Part shown: piece by piece, positions 1 through 6,244 of the stretch | Position numbering within the stretch: the first letter of the stretch is position 1 | How the letters are laid out: each line of letters starts with the position of its first letter | Source: Bacteroidota bacterium | Lineage (GTDB): Bacteria > Bacteroidota > Bacteroidia > Chitinophagales > Chitinophagaceae | Assembly: GCA_023429365.1 (NCBI GenBank) | Contig: JAEYVW010000396.1 | Coordinates: 1-12,022, forward strand | DNA: 12,022 bases | Direction: 5' to 3' | The notes under the pieces: generated by a model | What the model was told of the DNA's origin: nothing | Seen by the model: only the letters and a program-made list of their open reading frames with translations | The model's database searches: none | Made by a program: the position numbers and the translations under genes

Positions 1-2172
1 GACTGGCTTGACCAGGCCACCCGCACGGGTACAAGGAATGAGTATAGCGTAGTTTATAATTCCGGCAGTGATAAAGCAGATTTCACCGGGTCATTCAACT
101 ACCTGAAAGAAGGTGGCTGGGGACTTCGTTCGAAACTGAGCCGTTTTAGCGGCAGGGTCAATGTGAACCTGACCCCTACCCAATGGTTCAAAACCGGATT
201 CAATATTGCAGGCAATCGTTCCAAATTTGACTATGCCGCTACAGGAGGTATCGTTAACGCGTTCTATTTCGCTCGTTATATCGCACCGATCTATCCTGTG
301 CATATGCACGATCCCGGCACAGGCGGTTATGTTCTCGATGCACAGGGACAAAAAGTATATGATTTCGGTAACGAAGGCGGATTCGCCAGACCTTACAATA
401 CCGGTCGTCATACAATTGCTGAACACCTATGGAACAAAGAGAATGAAGTTCGTGACGTTATTTCAGCAAGAGCATACGCCGACGTTATCTTTACGCCCTG
501 GCTGAAATTCACAACCAATATCAGTACCGACATTACTAATGTGGATGGTATTTCATACCAGAACCCACTCGTGGGTGATGGTTACCCATCTGGAAGACTT
601 AGCCGTGAGTCTAGCAAAGTTTCCAGCTATACTTTCAACCAATTGGTCAATTTCAATAAAAAGTTTGGTTTACATAATATCGACGCCCTTGTTGGTCATG
701 AAAATTATGGTTATGAATCAGCTGGTATAGATGGGATGAGAATCGGCCAGTCCTTCGATGACCTTTATGTTTATCAAAACTTTGGTACCATCAACTCACT
801 GACTTCCTCGATCAGTGAAGCCCGCACGGAAGGTTTCCTGTCACGGGTCAACTATGACTTTGACGGGAAGTACCTGGTATCAGGATCTCTCCGAAGGGAT
901 GGTAACTCGAAATTTCCGAAACACCTTCGTTGGGAAAATTTCTGGTCAATCGGCGCTGCATGGCGTATTGACAAAGAAAGCTTCTTTAATATTACCTGGA
1001 TCGACCAGCTGAAACTTCGTGCGTCTTATGGCTATACCGGTAACGCGAATGGCCTGGTTTCTTATCCTTACCAGTCTGGGTATGACATCGGATACGATGA
1101 TGACACCAGGCCCGGTGTGATTATTGGTTCATTGGGAAGCCCTGAACTGACCTGGGAAACACAAAAACCACTTGACCTTGGCCTGGATTTCTCCTTTTTC
1201 AGAGGCAGAATCTCAGGTACACTTGGTTATTTCGACAGGCGCAGCAGTGGTCTGATATTCGATGTACCACAACCTTACCAAAATGGCGGTACCAATGGCG
1301 GACCATTTGAAATTAGCCAGAACATCGGTGGTATGTCAAACAAAGGGGTGGAAGTACAGGTGTCAGGTGTAATCGTTCGTGGCAGGGAAGTTAACTGGAC
1401 CATGACACTGAACGCGACATCCTATAAGAACAAGATTACCAAGATGCCTGATGTGCCACGCACTATTACCAGCTCACCTTTCAGACGTGAAGAAGGTAAA
1501 TCTGTTTATGAGTTCTTCACCCGTAACTACTACGGTGTAGATCCTAACACCGGGCAGGCCCTGTACTTGGGCGTGAACGCGTGGAATCCCGCAACCTCCA
1601 TGGAGATTTCCAATGGTAAAGGCGGTATGGATACAGTGACCATCGATCATAACAATGCGAAACAGGATTACGTTGGCAAATCAGCGCTGCCTGATGTGTA
1701 TGGAAGCCTGATGAACACGCTCAGCTATAAAGGATTTGAGTTGAATATGGTATTGACTTACCAACTCGGAGGTTATGTTTATGACGGCGTGTATGCCACT
1801 CTGATGTCCACTGCGACAGCGGGAGGTACCTACCACAGAGATATCCTAAACCGTTGGCAAAAACCAGGGGATGTAACAAACGTGCCAAGACTTGACAACA
1901 CCAGGACTTCGCAATACGGCGCTGCTTCTACTCGTTGGCTCACTGATGCCACTTACTTAAGCATTAACAATATCAGCCTCGCGTACAACCTGCCTAAAGA
2001 AGTGATCTCAAGGATTGGTGCTTCAGGTGTTCGTGTTTTTGTAAGCGCGGAGAATGTTCATTTCTTTACAAAACGTAAAGGCATGAACGTAAACGGAAGC
2101 TTTGGTGGCACCACAGGTGATACTTATGATGCTGCCCGTGTACTCAATGCTGGTATTAGTCTAAACTTCTAA
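1..2172 (+). CDS. SusC/RagA-family TonB-dependent outer-membrane transporter (5' end missing)
   Basis: The reading frame is open from the first base, so this is the C-terminal 723 residues of a longer protein; SusC proteins usually have about 1000 residues. The signal peptide, carboxypeptidase-like domain and most of the plug lie outside the window. What remains reads as alternating amphipathic beta strands rich in aromatic residues, glycine and asparagine, as in a 22-strand barrel. It includes the early barrel segment DWLDQATRTGTRNEYSV at residues 1-17 of the fragment and ends in ISLNF, with the terminal phenylalanine typical of outer-membrane barrel signals. A GTG at 163 could be mistaken for a start but lies inside the domain. 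The susD-like gene follows after 8 nt, so the two are co-transcribed. Family role: TonB-driven import of a glycan or other large nutrient bound by the SusD partner. The substrate cannot be told, because no degradative enzyme is adjacent. Confidence 0.95.
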   Translation, partial: DWLDQATRTGTRNEYSVVYNSGSDKADFTGSFNYLKEGGWGLRSKLSRFSGRVNVNLTPTQWFKTGFNIAGNRSKFDYAATGGIVNAFYFARYIAPIYPVHMHDPGTGGYVLDAQGQKVYDFGNEGGFARPYNTGRHTIAEHLWNKENEVRDVISARAYADVIFTPWLKFTTNISTDITNVDGISYQNPLVGDGYPSGRLSRESSKVSSYTFNQLVNFNKKFGLHNIDALVGHENYGYESAGIDGMRIGQSFDDLYVYQNFGTINSLTSSISEARTEGFLSRVNYDFDGKYLVSGSLRRDGNSKFPKHLRWENFWSIGAAWRIDKESFFNITWIDQLKLRASYGYTGNANGLVSYPYQSGYDIGYDDDTRPGVIIGSLGSPELTWETQKPLDLGLDFSFFRGRISGTLGYFDRRSSGLIFDVPQPYQNGGTNGGPFEISQNIGGMSNKGVEVQVSGVIVRGREVNWTMTLNATSYKNKITKMPDVPRTITSSPFRREEGKSVYEFFTRNYYGVDPNTGQALYLGVNAWNPATSMEISNGKGGMDTVTIDHNNAKQDYVGKSALPDVYGSLMNTLSYKGFELNMVLTYQLGGYVYDGVYATLMSTATAGGTYHRDILNRWQKPGDVTNVPRLDNTRTSQYGAASTRWLTDATYLSINNISLAYNLPKEVISRIGASGVRVFVSAENVHFFTKRKGMNVNGSFGGTTGDTYDAARVLNAGISLNF

Positions 2173-2180
2173 AACAAACA

Positions 2181-3671
2181 ATGATGAGAACCTTTTTGAA
2201 AAATAAATTATGGGCCTTTTTAGCAGGTGCTTTATTGATGGGCACCGGCTGTAAAAAAGACTACCTGGAGCTTGTTCCACCGGATGTACTCACGCCAACT
2301 ACCGCATTCGCCACAACCAAGAACGCGATGGCCACTGTTAATGGCATGCACCGCCTCTTATATGTGCAATGGTATGCCAACCAGGCTACCGGTGGCGTAA
2401 GTGGTAACTATCTCTATACCGAAGTACTCGGTGAGGATTTCGTAATGACCGCAAATGCCAATGGCTGGTTTGTAAGTGAGTACCGCTGGTTGCAACACCG
2501 TAATGAAACCAGCACGATGCTGCGTTTTAACTACGGTTTCTTTTATTCTTTTATCGGTAATGCCAATATGATCATTGCCAATATCGATGGTGCAGAAGGT
2601 ACTGAAGAAGAGAGGAAGTTGATTAAAGGCCAGGCCTATGCCTATCGCGCCTGGGCTTACTTCAACCTCGTACAGCTATTTGGAGAACGTTATGATGCCA
2701 ATGGTGCCAATAGTTCCCTTGGCATGTCCCTGGTACTGGAGCCCCGTACAGGTGCCCTGCCACGCAGCACGGTTGCTGAGACCTATGCACAGATCAACGC
2801 CGACCTGGACGAAGCGCTTTCCCTGTTGAATGGCCTGTCGCGCCCGGCGAAATCACACCTGAACACTAACGTGGTAAAAGGTCTTAAAGCACGTGTAGCG
2901 CTTACCCAGCAAAACTGGGCGCTTGCCGCGCAGATGGCCAATGAAGCCCGCCAGGGTTTCCCCCTGATGAGCCAGACTGAGTATATGGAAGGATTTAGTG
3001 ATGTTGATAACTCTGAATGGATCTGGGGCTACCATCACCGCGATGACCACCCTACCTATTTCTATTCATTCTATGCTTACCTCGGCGATTTCTCTTCAAC
3101 CAATACAAGAGGTAACCCTAAGGCGATCTTCTCTAAGTTGTATGATATGATTTCGCCCACAGATGTTCGCAAAAAATTGTGGGATCCTACAGGTACGGAT
3201 GCTTCTTTCCCTCTGACTGCAGGAGGTACACGCAAGCCCTATATGACCCGTAAATTTTTGCTGGCTAACCCCGGCAATAGTAATGGTGACCTGGTGATGA
3301 TGCGTGCTGCAGAAATGTACCTGATAGAAGCTGAAGCCCTGGCGCGCCAGGCAGGACGTGAAGATGATGCCCGTGCAGTATTGTTTGAACTCGCCAACAA
3401 ACGCGATAATGACTATACTTTATCAACCAATACAGGCCAGGCACTGATCGATGAGATCCTGGTTCAACGCCGGATTGAACTTTGGGCAGAAGGTTTCCGT
3501 TTTTATGATCTGAAAAGGCTTAACCAGCCACTGGATCGTAATGGTGGTAACCACGACAATACACTTGCTCAAAAAATGACCGAGCCTGCGGGCACCAAAG
3601 AATGGGTATTCCTTATTCCCCGCCTCGAACTTGAATACACGCTGGGTATTGTACAACAGAACCCGCTGTAA
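2181..3671 (+). CDS. SusD/RagB-family nutrient-binding outer-membrane lipoprotein
   Basis: This is a 496-residue protein directly after the susC-like gene. The N-terminus MMRTFLKNKLWAFLAGALL, followed by MGTGC, is a lipoprotein signal with Cys24 as the probable lipidated residue. The -3 position is Gly rather than the usual Leu, a mild deviation. After the cysteine comes KKDYLEL, the usual start of mature SusD proteins. The middle has the helical TPR-like region (about residues 125-250, including GQAYAYRAWAYFNLVQLFGE). The C-terminal third carries the family signatures RAAEMYLIEAEALAR, ILVQRRIELWAEGFRFYDLKR and the closing FLIPRLELEY...QQNPL. Length fits the family (about 450-600). Known role: surface lid that captures ligand over the SusC barrel. 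ATG at 2181 is preceded by an A-rich leader without Shine-Dalgarno, as usual in Bacteroidota. A second ATG at 2184 is an equally possible start. Ligand unknown. Confidence 0.95.
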   Translation: MMRTFLKNKLWAFLAGALLMGTGCKKDYLELVPPDVLTPTTAFATTKNAMATVNGMHRLLYVQWYANQATGGVSGNYLYTEVLGEDFVMTANANGWFVSEYRWLQHRNETSTMLRFNYGFFYSFIGNANMIIANIDGAEGTEEERKLIKGQAYAYRAWAYFNLVQLFGERYDANGANSSLGMSLVLEPRTGALPRSTVAETYAQINADLDEALSLLNGLSRPAKSHLNTNVVKGLKARVALTQQNWALAAQMANEARQGFPLMSQTEYMEGFSDVDNSEWIWGYHHRDDHPTYFYSFYAYLGDFSSTNTRGNPKAIFSKLYDMISPTDVRKKLWDPTGTDASFPLTAGGTRKPYMTRKFLLANPGNSNGDLVMMRAAEMYLIEAEALARQAGREDDARAVLFELANKRDNDYTLSTNTGQALIDEILVQRRIELWAEGFRFYDLKRLNQPLDRNGGNHDNTLAQKMTEPAGTKEWVFLIPRLELEYTLGIVQQNPL

Positions 3672-3688
3672 ATTGAGATTGAACGCAT

Positions 3689-3724
3689 AAAAAAAATAGC
3701 CCGGTTGACCGGGCTATTTTTTTT
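3689..3724. terminator. Bidirectional intrinsic terminator between convergent genes
   Basis: A perfect 16-bp inverted repeat: eight A then TAGCCCGG at 3689-3704, loop TTGA, and CCGGGCTA followed by T's from 3709. The A run on the left and the nine T's at 3717-3725 provide a U tail for both strands. It ends the susCD transcript (stop at 3671) and overlaps the TAA stop (3724-3726) of the convergent minus-strand gene. Confidence 0.93.
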
Positions 3725-3996
3725 TAGTTTAACTGCTCTGGATTGAATCGACGGGGAACCACTGATCCTGTTTGGGATGGGGATCCGGATCTGTCGAATT
3801 CATCCACCCCCACTAGTCTTTCGCGCAACTCCTGGTGCCTTGTAAGCGTCTTGTGAAGTTTTTCAGACATTTCCTTAAATGAGGTCAACATCTCTTCGTT
3901 TTCCCGTTGACGCCGAAGAAACCGGGCGAGTATAATCAACGCTGTTGCCGATATTGCTGCAGTCGCTATCAAAAGCGTGATAAATATGGGTGTCAT
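3724..3996 (-). CDS. Small single-pass membrane protein of unknown function
   Basis: A 90-residue reading frame with ATG at 3994-3996. Residues about 4-25 (PIFITLLIATAAISATALII) form one hydrophobic helix, followed by the basic cluster RFLRRQR. That predicts a cytoplasmic C-terminus by the positive-inside rule. Residues about 31-65 (NEEMLTSFKEMSEKLHKTL and following) look like an amphipathic, probably coiled-coil helix; the last 25 residues are polar and likely disordered. I do not recognise a family. The ordered architecture and the shared bidirectional terminator at its stop codon support a real gene. It lies about 200 bp downstream of hpf on the same strand, so it could be read through from there or have its own promoter. 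Chance ORF is the alternative. Confidence 0.55.
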   Translation of the reverse strand: MTPIFITLLIATAAISATALIILARFLRRQRENEEMLTSFKEMSEKLHKTLTRHQELRERLVGVDEFDRSGSPSQTGSVVPRRFNPEQLN

Positions 3997-4009
3997 AAAA
4001 AATAATTTT

Positions 4010-4189
4010 AAACTGTTTAAAAAATACGATCGTCTACCACATTTCTCATCTGAATTTCACTGCGAAATTACACCTGCACATTCGGGGCTCCATTGATCGT
4101 ATTTAAGAAATCGCGTTGATAAAAATCAATGTGCAGGTTGCAGGCGTTGAATACAGCCACGCGATCCAGCTCATTTCCTTAAACAGTTT
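4010..4189. repeat. Intergenic stretch with three perfect inverted repeats
   Basis: The gap between the small membrane gene and hpf (3997-4196) holds no gene but several perfect inverted repeats. AAACTGTTTAA (4010-4020) pairs with TTAAACAGTTT (4179-4189) and brackets the region. AAATACGATC (4022-4031) pairs with GATCGTATTT (4095-4104). ACCTGCACATT (4072-4082) pairs with AATGTGCAGGT (4128-4138). The last two interleave, so they cannot both form in a simple unknotted fold. Local hairpins are also present: AATTTC/GAAATT at 4053-4069, and TTGAT-AAAA-ATCAA at 4116-4129, extendable with G-U pairs. Function unknown; candidates are an untranslated structured RNA, paired operators, or a remnant of a small repeat element. 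Confidence 0.6.
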
Positions 4190-4196
4190 TTAACAA

Positions 4197-4508
4197 TTAT
4201 TTTTTCCTTTTTACAAGCTGGCTCTTCAGTTTGTCCTCGACCTGGTCCAGCAAGGTAGGCCAATCAGAACCCGACACAGAAGCAAATACATCATTACCGG
4301 GAATACCCAGACGTACACTCACAGTACGACTGTCAGTAGTTTGGCTGGTAGCTTCCTTAAAATGAACATCCGCAAAGTTTATCTCAGAAATAAACCTGCT
4401 CAGTTTACTGATCATCTCCCGGATATGCTCTTTTACATTATCGTCAATGGTAAGGTCTACAGTCTGGACATCAAGTTTGATGCCGTCGAGTTGTTCGGTG
4501 TAAATCAT
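4197..4508 (-). CDS. hpf: Ribosome hibernation promoting factor (short HPF/YfiA family)
   Basis: A 103-residue protein with the family pattern. It has an opening beta strand, then a helix VKEHIREMISKLSRFISEI (about residues 25-43), a strand ADVHFKEA, a central strand with TVSVRLGIPGNDVFASVSG (about 63-81), and a final helix DWPTLLDQVEDKLKSQLVKRKK whose lysine-rich end contacts rRNA in known homologues. It is the short form without the C-terminal dimerisation domain of long HPF. Family role: it binds the decoding region of the 30S subunit and parks ribosomes in stationary phase or stress. ATG is at 4506-4508; the leader is AT-rich with no Shine-Dalgarno. I found only a weak resemblance to the phylum promoter upstream (TTATTTTG on the minus strand, without a TTG at the right distance). 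HPF versus YfiA-like paralogue cannot be settled here. Confidence 0.82.
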   Translation of the reverse strand: MIYTEQLDGIKLDVQTVDLTIDDNVKEHIREMISKLSRFISEINFADVHFKEATSQTTDSRTVSVRLGIPGNDVFASVSGSDWPTLLDQVEDKLKSQLVKRKK

Positions 4509-4655
4509 AGTGCTGATTTTTAATGTTCAAAATAAGTTTAGCTTTTACTAATGTAACATTTTAACCGACAGTTTTGTTGGTGCGGAACGCAAGCATAAGT
4601 GGGTAAATCAGTGGCTGGCGACATGCGGCCACTTAGTGTCGTCTTTAAAAGCAAT

Positions 4656-4689
4656 GTGGCAGTCCTTCAATAAAGAAAATGACTGCCAC
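4656..4689 (-). terminator. Hairpin just downstream of tRNA-Cys
   Basis: GTGGCAGTC (4656-4664) and GACTGCCAC (4681-4689) form a perfect 9-bp stem with a 16-nt loop, starting 6 bases past the tRNA 3' end on the minus strand. The minus strand continues with ATTGCTTTTAAAG, so only a short, interrupted T run follows. It could terminate or help process the tRNA transcript. It is weaker than the terminator at 3689. Confidence 0.45.
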
Positions 4690-4694
4690 GAAGG

Positions 4695-4765
4695 AGGTCC
4701 CTAGCGGATTCGAACCGCTGTAGAAGCTTTTGCAGAGCTTTGCCTAGCCACTCGGCCAAAGGACC
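4695..4765 (-). tRNA. tRNA-Cys (anticodon GCA)
   Basis: The minus strand folds into a full cloverleaf of 71 nt. The acceptor stem is GGTCCTT/AGGGACC with one U-G pair. The D-stem is GCC/GGC. The anticodon stem is AAGCT/AGCTT around the loop CTGCAAA, so the anticodon is GCA (4731-4733 on the plus strand). The T-arm is AGCGG-TTCGAAT-CCGCT. The discriminator is U73, an identity element of cysteine tRNAs. The 3' CCA is not encoded (the next bases are CCT), so it must be added by the CCA-adding enzyme. No other tRNA is next to it. Confidence 0.97.
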
Positions 4766-4820
4766 ATTAATTGTCGATTCCAGGCTCCTTTTGAAGGAAC
4801 CAGGCAGCCGTTAACTGCTT

Positions 4821-4852
4821 TTTGAATCGCTTGCGAAAATAGGATATTTTTG
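4821..4852 (+). promoter_or_regulatory. Bacteroidota-type sigma-70 promoter for the nucleoside phosphorylase gene
   Basis: TTTG at 4821-4824 (the -33 element) is followed after exactly 20 nt by TATTTTTG at 4845-4852, a full match to the phylum -7 consensus TAnnTTTG. Transcription should begin near 4858, leaving a leader of about 30 nt to the ATG at 4890. This argues against translation starting at the TTG at 4857. Confidence 0.7.
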
Positions 4853-4889
4853 ATAATTGACTGAATCCATTTACTTTAAAATTAGCATT

Positions 4890-5774
4890 ATGAGCCGGAT
4901 TGCAGAATCAGAATTGATCATCAACTCCCGTTGCGCGGTGTACCATCTCGACCTCAGACCTGAAGAGATCGCGGGCACCGTTATCACCGTTGGCGACCCG
5001 GACCGCGTAAAAGAAGTCAGCAAATACTTTGACACAGTAGAAGTAAAACGCCAGCACCGGGAATTCGTCAGCCATACCGGGATGGTAGGGAAAAAAAGGC
5101 TAACTGTGCTGTCATCGGGAATAGGCCCCGATAATATCGATATCGTAGTCAACGAACTCGACGCCCTCGCCAATATTGACCTGGAAACCCGGCATATTAA
5201 GCCGAGTCTGACAGCACTTAATATTATTCGTCTTGGCACTTCCGGCTCGTTGCAGGCCGATATCCCGGTTGACAGCTTTGTCGCCTCTACCCATGGACTG
5301 GGGATCGATAACCTGCTCAATTTCTATCGCCTCGAGCAAAATGACGAAGAACAACAATTGCTACAGTCCTTTGTTACTCATACGCAGATGCATGGTCAGA
5401 TGGGCTATCCTTATATCAGTAGCGCCGCGGCATCCCTGCTGAAACATTTTGTCGGCGATTTTCACCACGGCATTACCGTTACCTGCCCCGGATTTTATGG
5501 ACCACAGGGACGGATCCTCAGGCTTGGCATCCGGAATCCAAACCTGGTCAACAGCTTAACTGATTTCCGTTTTGGCCAGCACCGGATCACTAATTTTGAA
5601 ATGGAAACATCGGCTATCTATGGACTTGGAAAATTATTGGGGCACAACTGCCTGGCACTAAATGCTATCGTTGCGAATCGTGTACAACAGGAGTTTTCGA
5701 AAGATGGGAAAGCAGCGGTAGAGCGTTTGATCGTGAAGTTTATGGAGATATTTTCTGAGAGTTCGATGAAATAG
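4890..5774 (+). CDS. Nucleoside phosphorylase, uridine-phosphorylase-like
   Basis: A 294-residue member of the PNP/UDP phosphorylase family, which splits nucleosides with phosphate into base and ribose-1-phosphate in the cytoplasm. Motifs: GDPDRV (35-40) and RLGTSGSLQ (114-122) for phosphate binding, SSGIGPDN (75-82), and NFEMET (235-240), whose Met-Glu binds ribose. FYGPQGR (202-208) has the same F-Y-x-x-Q-x-R layout as the uracil-recognising segment of E. coli Udp, pointing to uridine (or another pyrimidine nucleoside) as substrate. The family assignment is firm; pyrimidine specificity is inference. The start at ATG 4890 is preferred because the predicted transcript begins near 4858. An in-frame TTG at 4857 would add 11 residues. 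The TAG stop (5772-5774) overlaps the left inverted repeat of the following cassette by two bases. There is no terminator before the cassette. Confidence 0.85.
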   Translation: MSRIAESELIINSRCAVYHLDLRPEEIAGTVITVGDPDRVKEVSKYFDTVEVKRQHREFVSHTGMVGKKRLTVLSSGIGPDNIDIVVNELDALANIDLETRHIKPSLTALNIIRLGTSGSLQADIPVDSFVASTHGLGIDNLLNFYRLEQNDEEQQLLQSFVTHTQMHGQMGYPYISSAAASLLKHFVGDFHHGITVTCPGFYGPQGRILRLGIRNPNLVNSLTDFRFGQHRITNFEMETSAIYGLGKLLGHNCLALNAIVANRVQQEFSKDGKAAVERLIVKFMEIFSESSMK

Positions 5775-5783
5775 CTAGTGGGG
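5773..5783 (+). repeat. Left terminal inverted repeat of the cassette
   Basis: AGCTAGTGGGG, followed by further G-rich sequence to about 5802 (GGAG and GAGT blocks). It shares two bases with the stop codon of the upstream phosphorylase gene. Confidence 0.75.
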
Positions 5784-5846
5784 AGTGGCGAGTTGGGGAG
5801 GGGGAATACAACTATCAAATTCATTATATCTTTAAATCTTTCGACG

Positions 5847-6211
5847 GTGCTAACCCTTTCGCATAAAACTTTGGATGTTTATAAAATTTCCTTAAGCCTT
5901 ATCAGGGAGATTTATAAAGCCACCAGTCTTTTTCCTAAGGAGGAACAATTTATTTTGACATCTCAAATTAAAAGAGCGGCTATTTCTGTAGTAAGCAATA
6001 TTGCAGTAGGTGCATCAAGAATATCAAAACCGGAGAAAAAACGTTTTTATGAAATTGCACGAAGTTCATTAGTTGAAATTGATAGTCAGTTTGAAATTGC
6101 TATTAATTTGAATTATTATAAAAAGGGCAAATGGTGGAACTTGAACAATTTCTTGAATCGACGTTTAGAATGCTGAGTAAAATGATAGAAAATTTGAAGG
6201 AAATCAAGTAA
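5847..6211 (+). pseudogene. Four-helix-bundle protein (23S rRNA IVP/S23, Avd-like fold), frameshifted
   Basis: The core LSHKTLDVYKISLSLI, FPKEEQFILTSQIKRAAISV, SNIAVGASR and KRFYEIARSSLVEIDSQ matches the small four-helix-bundle family named after proteins encoded in 23S rRNA intervening sequences; the accessory variability determinant Avd of diversity-generating retroelements has the same fold. The usual SN(I/A)AEG motif reads SNIAVG, with the glutamate lost. The frame used up to A5G3 (6120-6127) gives a non-family tail and stops at 6176. The frame one base back continues as QMVELEQFLESTFRMLSKMI and stops at 6211, which is the expected last helix, so one base has probably been lost in the homopolymer. 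No ATG precedes the core; GTG at 5847 fits the family N-terminus best, though the frame is open upstream to GTG 5778. Molecular function of orphan copies is unknown. Confidence 0.8.
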
Positions 6212-6231
6212 CCCACTTACCCCTACCCATA

Positions 6232-6242
6232 CCCCACTAGCT
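6232..6242 (-). repeat. Right terminal inverted repeat of the cassette
   Basis: CCCCACTAGCT, the exact reverse complement of 5773-5783, preceded by C-rich sequence from about 6211. It ends 2 nt before the dapF start codon and therefore forms the leader of that gene. Confidence 0.75.
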
Positions 6243-6244
6243 TT

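Larger units (their letters stand above)
5773..6242 (+). mobile_element. Small inverted-repeat-bounded cassette carrying a four-helix-bundle gene
   Basis: A 470-bp segment bounded by AGCTAGTGGGG (5773-5783) and its exact reverse complement CCCCACTAGCT (6232-6242). Both ends continue inward for about 20 bases as imperfect G-rich (left) or C-rich (right) sequence. The inside is AT-rich: 93 G+C in 300 bases counted at 5821-6120 (31%), against about 50% in a sample of dapF. It encodes one gene of the 23S rRNA IVP/four-helix-bundle family, now frameshifted. The left repeat overlaps the udp stop and the right one ends 2 nt before the dapF ATG, so the cassette makes up the entire intergenic region. 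In rRNA intervening sequences the same protein family also sits inside a stem formed by terminal inverted repeats, which is the known parallel. Mobility is inferred; I see no transposase and no clear target-site duplication. Confidence 0.6.

Noticed and set aside
3808..3816. CCCCACTAG inside the small membrane gene, matching part of the cassette end
   Set aside because: Only 9 bp match, it is within a plausible coding frame, has no partner repeat nearby, and could arise by chance in 12 kb.
4515..4560. Promoter for hpf on the minus strand (TTATTTTG)
   Set aside because: It differs from TAnnTTTG at the second base, and there is no TTG about 20 nt upstream. Too weak to annotate.
4857..4889. Upstream TTG start for the nucleoside phosphorylase
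   Set aside because: The predicted transcription start is near 4858, so this codon would be at or before the 5' end of the mRNA. ATG 4890 fits.
4882..4892. Identical TTAGCATTATG at two start codons (4882-4892 and 8060-8070)
   Set aside because: An 11-base match is expected by chance several times in a window this size, and the flanks do not match.
4871..5320. A 149-residue minus-strand open frame across the phosphorylase gene
   Set aside because: It is fully antisense to a gene with clear catalytic motifs, and its translation shows no recognisable domain.
6117..6127. Programmed -1 ribosomal frameshift site at T AAA AAG in the cassette gene
   Set aside because: It resembles the dnaX slippery site A AAA AAG, but the first base is T, so the P-site tRNA could not re-pair well, and I see no downstream stem. 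A lost base in the homopolymer is simpler.
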